Below are positions 1-6,480 of a DNA stretch of 8,923 bases, piece by piece (position 1 is the stretch's first letter; the number at the start of each line of letters is the position of its first letter). The notes under the pieces were generated by a model that was not told the origin of the DNA, searched no databases, and was given only the letters and a program-made list of their open reading frames with translations. The position numbers and the translations under genes were made by a program. Origin of the DNA: DAISIK01 sp036822055 (GTDB taxonomy: Bacteria; Verrucomicrobiota; Verrucomicrobiia; Opitutales; Puniceicoccaceae); NCBI GenBank assembly GCA_036822055.1, contig DAISIK010000050.1:1-8923 (forward strand). Direction: 5' to 3'.

Positions 1-351
1 GTGTATCCAGATAATGGATACTAAATAGGAAATTGAAAGGTAAATCGAAGCCCCCATCATGATATCTGAGTATTTCTGTTGTTAATGGATTGGCGCCATC
101 ACCCCAACGCCCAATACCACGGATTTCCAGCCCAAAACACCCGGAAATGTAAACCTTTTCGTCACGCGACCCCACCTGGGGCACCCCCTTGGACCGCGGC
201 AGCCTGCTACCGCATCTCACCTAGCGCTTTTGCGCTTCCCACCCGACAATCCGTCGCTGCGCCCGGCTGAACTCCACCCCGATGCAGAACACCTCTAGCC
301 CCGCATTTCCTTTGTGCTTTTTTCAAATCTGTTCTGTCTTGTCCCCCGCAC
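1..351. other. Gene-free leader region upstream of the OPT transporter
   Basis: I see no credible coding sequence here. The short open frames have proline/histidine-rich, unpatterned translations and no ribosome binding site. Two small symmetric elements are visible. GTATCC at 3-8 pairs with GGATAC at 16-21 around a 7-nt loop, possibly the tail of an upstream transcript or an operator. AGCGC at 223-227 pairs with GCGCT at 232-236 around a TTTT loop. TTGAAA at 33-38 could be a -35 box, but no well-spaced -10 follows, so I do not call a promoter. The region presumably carries the transporter's promoter and 5' untranslated region. Confidence 0.6.
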
Positions 352-2169
352 GTGTCTTTTCAATCAAAACCAGCCCGGGAATTCACCCTCCGGGCCATTG
401 CAACTGGATTCCTGATTGGGGGTTTCCTTGCCCCTTGCAATATTTACACAGGCCTGAAGATCGGGTTCTCCTTCAACATGTCGATCGCCGCTGCGCTGAT
501 TGCTTACGCCTTTTGGAATGGTTTGCACCGATGTGGAGTTGCCCGTCATCTCGGGCTGCTAGAGAATAATATCAATCAGACTTCTGCGTCTTCAGCCGCG
601 TCCATTTTGTCAGCCGGCCTGGTTGCTCCCATACCTGCTCTAACCCTCCTCACTGGCACCGAGCTTGCTTGGTCGGCCCTCGCGATCTGGATCTTTTGCG
701 TGAGCCTTCTCGGGGTCTTCGTTGCCCTTGCTATCCGCCGCCAGATGCTATTTGCCGAGGATCTACCGTTCCCCAACGGGGTCGCCACTGCTGAAACGGT
801 TCGAGAGATCTATGCTGAAGGGCGCGAGGCTTTCAGGCGTATCCGTATCCTTGGCACGGGAATCTTCCTGTCCGGCACCCTGAAGCTTTTAACCAGCATC
901 AGCAGCCTGATATCCTCCCTCAAGTTTCCAGCTACCGTCGGCTTCTCCGCCCCGGCAGCGGTCTCGGCCCAAGGCGTCCAAACCGTTTCCCTCACCAATC
1001 TCGGAATAGCAATCAATCCCTCGCTCCTTCTGATCGGATTCGGAGCCATTATCGGACCCAGAGTTGGGATCTCCCTCGTCCTCGGTGCGGTCCTCGCATG
1101 GTTGTGGATCGGCCCGGTCGGACTAGCCAAGGGGTGGATCAGTCCCGGTCCAAATGATCCTACAAGCTCTTGGTTCGAGACGATGAATGAATGGCTCCTC
1201 TGGCCGGGAGTTACTCTGATGGTCGTGGCATCCCTCGCTTCAGTTGCCATCTCGCTGGGACAAGGACTTCGGAGCCGTTGGCAGCAGAACTTGGATGAGA
1301 ATGCCTCGGAGAACAGTACCTCGGAGGTCTCTGAACTCCCCGGCAAAAGTCCCTTCCGAAACCCCTACTTCATAGTCGGTTTGCTTATTGCCTCGATCGG
1401 TGTAATCGCATGCCAATACGCATTTTTTGCCATTCCGATCTGGACTGGTTTCCTCGCGGTGATCCTAACCTTTGTCCTTGCGGTTGTTGCCGCAAGAGTC
1501 TCTGGCGAGACCGGAATCCCTCCCATCGGTGCTCTTGGAAAAATTACCCAGCTGTCCTTCGGCGTCATCGCTCCCGGCAACGTCACAACTAACCTGATGG
1601 CTGCCAATGTCACGGGGGGCGCCGCCGGGCAATGCTCCGATCTTCTACACGATTTTCGCACCGGTCAACTTATCGGTGCCTCAGCCCATCTCCAGACCAT
1701 GGCTCAGTGCTTTGGGATTCTCTCAGGAGCTTTGTTTGGAAGCGCGGCCTACCTCATCCTCATACCTGACCCCGCTTCCATGCTGATCAGTGAGGAGTGG
1801 CCAGCTCCCGCTGTGGTCACCTGGAAGGCAGTTGCAGAAGTCATGCGGGATGGACTCCACACCTTTCCTCCCGCTTCTCTTCCGGCCATGGTCATCGCTG
1901 GGGGCATCGGTGTGGTCCTCGCGATCCTCGAAAAATGTCTCCGGGGAAATTGGAGAAAATTTGTCCCGAGCGCGCCGAGCATCGGATTCGCTTTCATTAT
2001 CCCAGCCAGTCTCTCGCTGACCATGGGGTTGGGGAGTATTCTCGCGATTCTGGTAACCATCTTGAGCCCCGAATGGAAAAAACGCTACTTAATCGTTTTG
2101 GCAGCGGGGTTTGTTGCTGGAGAAAGTTTGATGGGAGTCTGCGAATCCCTCATCTCCCTTCTAAGCTAG
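352..2169 (+). CDS. OPT-family oligopeptide (or metal-chelate) transporter
   Basis: This is a 605-residue polytopic inner-membrane protein of the OPT superfamily, whose members move oligopeptides or metal-chelating peptide-like compounds, probably by proton coupling. Family landmarks run in the expected order: an N-terminal block around residues 10-45 (TLRAIATG, then NIYTGLKIG), ENNINQTSAS at 71-80, DLPFPNGVATAE at 137-148, GPRVG at 235-239, SGETGIPPIGALGKITQ at 384-400, the signature around 423-450 (GAAGQCSDLLHDFRTGQLIG, then Q448), and GFVAGESLMGV at 586-596. Many hydrophobic helices fill the rest, with one polar loop at about 305-337. The length fits bacterial members. The GTG start at 352 keeps the whole conserved first helix. 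The frame upstream is open only back to the TGA at 268-270 and offers no ATG, GTG or TTG start. The first internal ATG (478) would delete the first signature. No clear Shine-Dalgarno sequence precedes the start. The gene stands alone, and the substrate cannot be read from the sequence. Confidence 0.93.
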   Translation: MSFQSKPAREFTLRAIATGFLIGGFLAPCNIYTGLKIGFSFNMSIAAALIAYAFWNGLHRCGVARHLGLLENNINQTSASSAASILSAGLVAPIPALTLLTGTELAWSALAIWIFCVSLLGVFVALAIRRQMLFAEDLPFPNGVATAETVREIYAEGREAFRRIRILGTGIFLSGTLKLLTSISSLISSLKFPATVGFSAPAAVSAQGVQTVSLTNLGIAINPSLLLIGFGAIIGPRVGISLVLGAVLAWLWIGPVGLAKGWISPGPNDPTSSWFETMNEWLLWPGVTLMVVASLASVAISLGQGLRSRWQQNLDENASENSTSEVSELPGKSPFRNPYFIVGLLIASIGVIACQYAFFAIPIWTGFLAVILTFVLAVVAARVSGETGIPPIGALGKITQLSFGVIAPGNVTTNLMAANVTGGAAGQCSDLLHDFRTGQLIGASAHLQTMAQCFGILSGALFGSAAYLILIPDPASMLISEEWPAPAVVTWKAVAEVMRDGLHTFPPASLPAMVIAGGIGVVLAILEKCLRGNWRKFVPSAPSIGFAFIIPASLSLTMGLGSILAILVTILSPEWKKRYLIVLAAGFVAGESLMGVCESLISLLS

Positions 2170-2407
2170 CCAACTCAAGCGAGTCAGATCCCTCGGTTCT
2201 GCCGCCGATGACTGTCAAGGTAGTTCTCTGAAAGTTCATGCTGCGTTCTTGATGCTTTTCTGGAGTGTTTTTATATCAATTGGATTGAGGGTGGCGTCGG
2301 TTACGGGAGACCGGTTTCGGGTTTGTTTGCGTGCCCAGCGCATGGGACTTTCGGTTCACTCTACGTCGTAAAGGGTTTTTCGCTTGGCACCGGGGTGATG
2401 TCTTCGC

Positions 2408-2422
2408 CGGAGGGTTTCTGTG
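2408..2422 (+). repeat. 15-bp direct repeat, left copy at gap edge
   Basis: The 15 bases CGGAGGGTTTCTGTG end exactly at the last called base before the N run. The identical 15 bases begin at the first called base after it (2523-2537). The match is perfect and abuts the gap on both sides. The most economical reading is either that the two contig ends overlap and the gap is really of zero or negative length, or that a repeat at this locus broke the assembly. Confidence 0.95.
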
Positions 2423-2522
2423 NNNNNNNNNNNNNNNNNNNNNNNNNNNNNNNNNNNNNNNNNNNNNNNNNNNNNNNNNNNNNNNNNNNNNNNNNNNNNN
2501 NNNNNNNNNNNNNNNNNNNNNN
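2423..2522. other. Assembly gap (100 N)
   Basis: A run of exactly 100 ambiguous bases, the conventional placeholder for a scaffold gap of unknown length. Any open frame crossing it is unreliable, and the true distance between the flanks is not known. Confidence 0.98.
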
Positions 2523-2537
2523 CGGAGGGTTTCTGTG
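2523..2537 (+). repeat. 15-bp direct repeat, right copy at gap edge
   Basis: Second perfect copy of CGGAGGGTTTCTGTG, starting at the first called base after the N run. See the left copy at 2408-2422. Confidence 0.95.
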
Positions 2538-2950
2538 GCGGGGTGACGAATCTGAGGGCACTGCGGCAATGGGTCGTCGATCCGGCCCCGTCATTTTGGA
2601 GAGGATGGCTTCCTTGCCTTCATCGGCGTTGACTTTCATAGCTTTGATCGGTGGTATCATATCTTCTCTGGTGAGTGAAAACTCTCTTTCTATCCCCTTG
2701 GAGAGGCCTTCTCGGGGGATGGACCCCAATTCAGGATCTACTCCGAGAAGGTGGACAACTATACTGACATAGAGGGCTTCCACCTCAGCGGGATACCAGC
2801 TACCCAGAGGCTGGGTCCGAGCAGTCACGCTATGTTTCGGGTGGGGATTTGGCAACGGCGCTCTCATCGGCCTTAACCACCTCGAAGGTGTCGAGATCGG
2901 CGTCCCAGTTATCCGCTGATGAGTTTGCCTGCAACCATGTTGAGACTACC

Positions 2951-4117
2951 TCAATTCACCCCCAACGCCTCCCGGACTCGGGAAACTTGCAGTCTGGCAT
3001 TGTCCCTCAGTTCCTCCTCCAGGATTCCATCAACCCAAGTCTCTGCAACAGACGGCTCCTCGATCGCCACGGCAACGACATAGGCGGCGAAAAGGGCATC
3101 CCGCTCCTCGGAAGAAAAGGCAGAACCCGGAAATCCGTCCATCCCGTTTAGGAAATTACCGGCTTCGTCCGGTTTTTGAGCCGCCCAGGTTCCCACCGCA
3201 TGGCTCAAAACCTCCTTCCGCCGTTGGTCCGTCAGGTGCTCGAAAGTCCACAGCAAGGCATCCCCGGCTTCCTCCTTAATCCAGTGCTTGATCAATGTCG
3301 CATCGGCGATTGGATCGCGTTCCTGTCCGTGCATAGGCTGGGCAAGCCACTCGGCAGCTGCTCCCGGGTTGAGCCGTGCCCAGGCATCCACGAAAGCCCG
3401 GCTCAACTCCTGTCGTTCGCTGGCCTCTTCCCACTGATTTAGCCATCCATCAAGGTCACTGATCCCGATCTGAAGACGGTTTTTTGCCACGAGGTCCAGC
3501 AGATGGCGAGAACCCGAAAACTCCGGCGAAGTTCGCCGGAGGGCAGCCTCTCCAGCCAAAGGGTCCGCTGCCAGGAACGATGCCAAAGCAATCCCAACCA
3601 TGGTTTCCCGATCCGGCAGCTCCGGATAGTTGACGGCTAACCAAAAGGTCGATGCGGGATCCCGGGCTGCCCCGAGGGCGATCAGGACTGACCAGTGCTC
3701 CAAGTCTCCCCTTTGGTCGAGTTCCAGTGCCCAGTAATTGATGGCGTCTCGTCGCGGGTCATTGCCAATGGCACGCCGGAGAGAATCCAGAGAGGACCGG
3801 TTCCCCCCGACCCCCGACCAACCTAAATCAGGCACATCCTCCGATCTTTCCCTTTCGATCGAGGAACAGGATAACCCAACACCCCGGAATCCGTTTCTTG
3901 ATATGGAGGCAGCTTCCCGAAACTTGGGCAGTCCCAAAGTTTTCGCTCGGTCAGTTTCTTGGATCCTCTGAGTTCGGTGACTGTTAAAGCCGAAGTAGAT
4001 TGCCAGTACCCCAAGGATGCATACACCCAAGGCGAGGATCGCCGGGCGCACCTCTCGGGGCACTGGTCTCAAGCGTTTCACCCTTGAAACAAACGAGGCT
4101 AACGTCTTCGGTCGCAT
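2951..4117 (-). CDS. Membrane-anchored helical-repeat protein of unknown function
   Basis: A 388-residue protein I cannot assign to a named family. A short basic N-terminus (RVKRLRPVPREVR, residues 12-24) is followed by one hydrophobic helix at about 26-44, so it is probably a single-pass inner-membrane protein with its bulk outside the cytoplasm. Residues 45-110 are polar and low in pattern. From about 120 onward it is alpha-helical with degenerate repeats of roughly 32-39 residues: LIKHWIKEEAGDALLW (275-290), AFVDAWARLNPGAAAEWL (241-258), HAVGTWAAQKPDEAGNFL (306-323) and AYVVAVAIEEPSVAETWV (345-362). The shared pattern is hydrophobic-x-x-W/A, then P or G, then A-x-x-W/F-L. This resembles HEAT- or TPR-like solenoids used as binding scaffolds. 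It lies 73 bp downstream of the lyase gene on the same strand and could share its transcript. The ATG at 4117 has no obvious Shine-Dalgarno sequence. The gene is very likely real; its role is unknown. Confidence 0.8.
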   Translation of the reverse strand: MRPKTLASFVSRVKRLRPVPREVRPAILALGVCILGVLAIYFGFNSHRTQRIQETDRAKTLGLPKFREAASISRNGFRGVGLSCSSIERERSEDVPDLGWSGVGGNRSSLDSLRRAIGNDPRRDAINYWALELDQRGDLEHWSVLIALGAARDPASTFWLAVNYPELPDRETMVGIALASFLAADPLAGEAALRRTSPEFSGSRHLLDLVAKNRLQIGISDLDGWLNQWEEASERQELSRAFVDAWARLNPGAAAEWLAQPMHGQERDPIADATLIKHWIKEEAGDALLWTFEHLTDQRRKEVLSHAVGTWAAQKPDEAGNFLNGMDGFPGSAFSSEERDALFAAYVVAVAIEEPSVAETWVDGILEEELRDNARLQVSRVREALGVN

Positions 4118-4154
4118 TTTTGCTGACTAGCTTTGACGATAGCAGTTGACTGCA

Positions 4155-4175
4155 GACCAACGGCTACCGCTGGTT
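4155..4175 (-). terminator. Weak hairpin just downstream of the lyase gene
   Basis: ACCA (4156-4159) and CGG (4161-4163) pair with CCG (4167-4169) and TGGT (4171-4174) around a 3-nt loop. There is one A-C mismatch and a possible G-U pair at the base (4155/4175). It sits about 16-36 nt past the lyase stop codon. No U-run follows on the minus strand, so it may be an mRNA-stabilising or attenuating hairpin rather than an intrinsic terminator. Such small hairpins also arise by chance. Confidence 0.25.
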
Positions 4176-4190
4176 CATTCTCTATCATAA

Positions 4191-5423
4191 TCAGTCGAGG
4201 ACGATCTGCCAACGCTCCCAAGTCCCTTGATTGTTACTCGTCAGCACCTTGTAATTTCCGGTATTCGGCCATGCTTGCAGGTTGCGCCCCCCACCGTGGT
4301 CCGAATTGCGAATGAAGTAGTTGCCCCCTCCAGCATCGACCAGTTTCCACTTTTCCCAGCTCCCCTGGTTTGTACTGGTACGAACAACCCAATTTTGGGC
4401 TGAACTCATTCCCTGGAGGTTCCGATTGCCACTATGGGCACCGTTGCGAATGTAATAGAAGCCGTTTCCTGCATCCACAAAGCGCCAGCGCTCCCAGGCA
4501 CCTTTCGACCCCGTGGTGTTCACATCCCAACTCTCTTCACTGTTGCCCGCCCGCAAATAGCGGGTTCCATGCGCCGTGTTTCGAATCGTGTACCATCGGT
4601 TGGGGTCTGGGAAAGCCGAGCTCGAGCCAGCCGGCACGATTACATCGTTGAAGCTCGTTCCCACCCTAATTTCATCAACGTAGAGAAACTCTTCGTCATT
4701 ATTCCCCGGCCAACCGGGGGCCGAACGATATTGTCCCAATTTAAAATAGGGAGCCTGGGGAACATTCACGATCACCCACCCGGTGTAATTGTGTTTGACC
4801 TCATAATTAGTCGATCCCGGTGATCGCATCCACACCTTGATGCGCCCGTTATTGTCGAGATTCCAGCGACCACGAATCACAAAATCGGTCCAGGCATTTC
4901 TCACTACCGGTCCGAGGTCCACACGGGTTTCGCGGATCCCGGCCGCGCCTGTTTGTCCATTTTGCGAATATTTGTAGATGTAGTACCAGCGGCCTCCGTC
5001 GATCTCAATTCGGTGCCAGGCACCTTCCGCCCAGCTAGGAATTCCACCGTACCACTGCGCGCCTTGCATCACAATGGTGATCGGATTGGTATCATAATTG
5101 GCTGCCGGTCGAAGGCTGAAGCCGTAATAATGTTGGTCTCCGATTCCAGCACGGTTGCGCGATTTTTCTCGGAACTCGGCACGCCCCTGACAGCGCTTGA
5201 GAACCAGTTGGGCCGCCCGCGTTCCAGCACGGGTTGGCGAGGTGACCGTGCTGAAGCTGATCGTGCCGGCGCATCCTTGGGGAGATGACAATCCAAAGCC
5301 GGACTCCATATCAAGCGTGCCGGACCAGTCATTGTCATCAAAATCCTCACTCCAGAGAAGCGCAGCAGAAGCTTGGGTTCCAAGGAGTAAGAAACAGCAA
5401 AGCAGGAATAGATAATTTTTCAT
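4191..5423 (-). CDS. Secreted polysaccharide lyase-like protein with C-terminal beta-trefoil-like repeats
   Basis: A 410-residue exported protein. Residues 1-20 form a classic signal peptide: MKN, a hydrophobic core, then cleavage after ASA. Residues about 22-262 resemble the heparin-lyase I-like/PL jelly-roll fold (the 'Polysaccharide lyase' family, PF14099). Supporting motifs are DQHYYGFSLRP (96-106), ITIVMQGAQW (115-124), AWTDFVIRGRW then GRIKVWMRS (177-201), PYFKLGQYRS (225-234) and FLYVDEIRVGTSF (246-258). This fold cleaves acidic glycans by beta-elimination outside the cytoplasm. The glycan, and even activity, are not certain from sequence. Residues 277-408 are three tandem units of about 44 residues with the pattern Y-x-IRN-x-x-H-G-x-R-x-L, then G-x-WE-x-W-x-x-V-DAG. 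Three such units would make one beta-trefoil, probably a glycan-binding module. The start follows a C-rich leader with no Shine-Dalgarno sequence. The gene is divergent from the SHOCT gene, with the helical-repeat gene downstream. Confidence 0.85.
   Translation of the reverse strand: MKNYLFLLCCFLLLGTQASAALLWSEDFDDNDWSGTLDMESGFGLSSPQGCAGTISFSTVTSPTRAGTRAAQLVLKRCQGRAEFREKSRNRAGIGDQHYYGFSLRPAANYDTNPITIVMQGAQWYGGIPSWAEGAWHRIEIDGGRWYYIYKYSQNGQTGAAGIRETRVDLGPVVRNAWTDFVIRGRWNLDNNGRIKVWMRSPGSTNYEVKHNYTGWVIVNVPQAPYFKLGQYRSAPGWPGNNDEEFLYVDEIRVGTSFNDVIVPAGSSSAFPDPNRWYTIRNTAHGTRYLRAGNSEESWDVNTTGSKGAWERWRFVDAGNGFYYIRNGAHSGNRNLQGMSSAQNWVVRTSTNQGSWEKWKLVDAGGGNYFIRNSDHGGGRNLQAWPNTGNYKVLTSNNQGTWERWQIVLD
4194..4595 (-). 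repeat. Three tandem ~44-residue repeats encoding a beta-trefoil-like domain
   Basis: Within the lyase gene, residues 277-320, 322-366 and 368-408 repeat. The fixed positions are IRN at 280-282, 325-327 and 371-373, H at 285, 330 and 376, and ERW/EKW/ERW at 311-313, 357-359 and 403-405. The first two units end in VDAG. The units lack the QxW motif of ricin-type (CBM13) trefoils, so this is either a divergent trefoil or a fascin/AbfB-like variant. Confidence 0.8.
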
Positions 5424-5479
5424 GGGGGTTTGGGGTTGGTTTTTCGATTTTCGAGAATTGATCTGCCTCCCGTAGCTGG

Positions 5480-5516
5480 GAACCAGTCAACAGGACAAGA
5501 CTTTATTAACTGGTTC
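5480..5516. promoter_or_regulatory. Inverted repeat, possible operator upstream of the lyase gene
   Basis: GAACCAGT (5480-5487) and ACTGGTTC (5509-5516) form a perfect 8-bp inverted repeat with a 21-bp spacer. Half-site centres are 29 bp apart, close to three helical turns. The element lies 57-93 bp upstream of the lyase start, where an activator or repressor of a catabolic gene would commonly bind. The spacer is AT-rich at its right side. No regulator gene is in the window, so the role is inferred from symmetry and position only. Confidence 0.4.
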
Positions 5517-5625
5517 ATAATGCAACCTAATTCCGCCCTTCGCCCCGCGAATCGAATTAAATTCATGTTCTCATGACATTTCCCCCACGACATCTTCGAA
5601 AATCCCCGGTTTCATCGCTCTTGAG

Positions 5626-5667
5626 CCGTAGAGCCTGGGGCTTCGGTTTTCCCGGTAGACCCTGGGG
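5626..5667 (+). repeat. Imperfect 16-bp direct repeat in the intergenic region
   Basis: CCGTAGAGCCTGGGG (5626-5640) recurs as CCGGTAGACCCTGGGG (5652-5667). The copies differ by one inserted G and one G-to-C change, and the starts are 26 bp apart. Such spacing could serve two side-by-side protein sites, or the pair may be a local duplication. No function is evident. Confidence 0.5.
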
Positions 5668-5702
5668 TGTCACATGAGTCATAACCATCGGGAGCCCACT
5701 GA

Positions 5703-5833
5703 AAAAGGTCCTCAACCGACCCATCCGCACCGGTTGGATCGAGAAAGAATCTCCGATCCTTTCCCAAGGGGCAGGTCCGGGGTTATCGCGTGTCTAGACC
5801 CATCCGGCGCAGGTCAAATTCGCAGGACCTTTT
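5703..5833. ncRNA. Candidate structured RNA element (multi-stem, unassigned)
   Basis: A perfect 10-bp stem AAAAGGTCCT (5703-5712) with AGGACCTTTT (5824-5833) encloses 111 nt. The next base opens a second stem, CAACCG (5713-5718) with CGGTTG (5731-5736). The base after that opens a third, GATCGAGA (5737-5744) with TCTC (5750-5753) and GATC (5755-5758), around an AAGAA loop with one bulged C. The rest may form GACC/GGTC (5797-5800/5812-5815). Stems 1, 2 and 3 therefore abut with no unpaired base, as in a compact stacked junction. Because the pairing is Watson-Crick, either strand could be the RNA. It could act as a leader of the SHOCT gene (plus) or the lyase gene (minus), or be a free small RNA. 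I recognise no known RNA family. No covariation evidence is available to me. Confidence 0.35.
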
Positions 5834-5926
5834 GAAACCAGATTCAAGCTTTTACCCGCGAGACTGTCGAATACCATCGCACTGATCCCAAAAATCAGAT
5901 TGGCTGGCGAGGCAGATTATAGGGGC

Positions 5927-5932
5927 GAGGAG
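5927..5932 (+). promoter_or_regulatory. Ribosome binding site supporting the 5943 start
   Basis: GAGGAG at 5927-5932 stands 10 nt before the ATG at 5943. The alternative in-frame ATG at 5979 has no such motif, so the site favours the upstream start. It is the only strong Shine-Dalgarno sequence I see before any gene in the window. Confidence 0.65.
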
Positions 5933-5942
5933 TACTTATCCG

Positions 5943-6440
5943 ATGCCTTTGCTGCCCGAAGCCTCCGGAACTAAAGCAATGAATCCAATTAACCCAGCTC
6001 ACCATAAACAACGAAGGCTGCTCCGAATATTTGGTCCACTCATTCTGGTTGTTGGCCTTTCCTTTATCACCGTCGGAATGGTCAGCTTTTTCTCCGCCTT
6101 CGCTGGTGGAGGGATGCCAAAGTATTTTTGGTGTGCCTTCGTCGGAATGCCGATCACCTTTGTTGGTCTGTTGCTCTGCAAATTTGCCTTCATGGGAACC
6201 ATTTTCCGGTTCTCAGCTGGCGAATTGGCCCCGGTTGGGAAGGACACCCTAAACTACATGGCCACTGAAACGAAGAAGGGAGTCGCTCAACTATCCGAGG
6301 CCTTCCACCAAGGCCGCACCAACGCAAAGCAGCTTTCGGTTGTGGAACGCATTCAAACCTTGGAAAGTCTGAGACAATCTGGAGCGATCAGCCAACGAGA
6401 ATTCGACACCCAGAAGGCGCGTATTTTGAACGAGATCTGA
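5943..6440 (+). CDS. Two-helix membrane protein with C-terminal SHOCT motif
   Basis: A 165-residue protein. Two hydrophobic helices (about 29-52 and 61-84) follow a basic segment (HHKQRRLLR, 20-28), giving a membrane hairpin with both ends probably cytoplasmic. Residues 100-130 are polar and helical. Residues 135-163 (ERIQTLESLRQSGAIS, then REFDTQKARIL) match the SHOCT motif, a short C-terminal helical hairpin found on many bacterial membrane and phage proteins and thought to mediate oligomerisation or binding. Its biochemical role is unknown. The start at 5943 is chosen because GAGGAG precedes it. A start at 5979 (MNPINPAHH) would give 153 residues and is a real alternative. The gene is transcribed away from the lyase gene and ends 143 bp before the heme synthase fusion, so an operon with it is not obvious. 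Confidence 0.85.
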   Translation: MPLLPEASGTKAMNPINPAHHKQRRLLRIFGPLILVVGLSFITVGMVSFFSAFAGGGMPKYFWCAFVGMPITFVGLLLCKFAFMGTIFRFSAGELAPVGKDTLNYMATETKKGVAQLSEAFHQGRTNAKQLSVVERIQTLESLRQSGAISQREFDTQKARILNEI

Positions 6441-6442
6441 TC

Positions 6443-6480
6443 CCCCTGGGATTTGTCAGGCGACCGCTGAGAACCAGGGG
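6443..6480 (+). terminator. Hairpin after the SHOCT gene, no U-tract
   Basis: CCCCTGG (6443-6449) pairs perfectly with CCAGGGG (6474-6480). A smaller TCAG/CTGA pairing (6456-6459/6467-6470) lies inside the loop. It begins two bases after the stop codon. No run of T follows, so it is not a standard intrinsic terminator. It may protect the 3' end or weakly separate this gene from the heme synthase gene. Confidence 0.35.

Larger units (their letters stand above)
2170..2950. other. Gene-poor region containing a scaffold gap; possible gene debris
   Basis: About 780 bases lie between the transporter stop and the stop of the convergent helical-repeat gene, and no convincing intact gene is present. 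Frames that span the gap are artefacts of translating N as X. Some stretches read like worn protein. On the minus strand, about 37 codons at 2236-2355 end in IKTLQKSIKNAA, and an acidic stretch just past the helical-repeat stop contains ADNWDADLDTFEVV. On the plus strand, about 2611-2860 reads AFIGVDFHSFDRWYHIF, then a stop, then SGDGPQFRIYSEKVDNYTD. None matches a family I recognise. I see no strong intrinsic terminator for either convergent gene. Confidence 0.55.
5424..5942. other. Divergent intergenic region rich in symmetric elements
   Basis: 519 bases separate the divergently transcribed lyase gene (minus) and SHOCT gene (plus), so both promoters should lie here. I see no open frame that looks coding. 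Four elements stand out and are listed separately or among the findings: an 8-bp inverted repeat (5480-5516), an imperfect direct repeat (5626-5667), the multi-stem element (5703-5833), and a 5-bp stem CTGAT/ATCAG (5882-5886/5894-5898). I could not find a well-spaced sigma-70 promoter for either gene. The TTGGCT/TATAGG pair near 5900-5923 has only a 12-bp spacer. Confidence 0.7.

Noticed and set aside
79..270. Short open frame of 63 residues near the left edge
   Set aside because: It starts at TTG with no ribosome binding site and has a Pro/His/Ala-rich, unpatterned translation.
810..1346. Antisense open frame (178 residues) opposite the OPT transporter
   Set aside because: It lies opposite clear OPT motifs and has no recognisable features or ribosome binding site.
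2276..2867. Open frames crossing the N run on both strands
   Set aside because: They are continuous only because ambiguous bases were read as X. The called parts do not resemble known proteins, and the real distance across the gap is unknown.
5424..5445. G-rich plus-strand run beside the lyase start as a possible G-quadruplex
   Set aside because: Only two runs of three or more G are present, so a standard four-tract quadruplex is not supported.
5772..5780. CAGGTCCGG resembles the core of bacterial signal recognition particle RNA
   Set aside because: The sequence after it (GGTTATCGCG) does not continue as the conserved GGAAGCAGC tetraloop and asymmetric-loop segment, and the pairing partner is missing. 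The match is a short coincidence.
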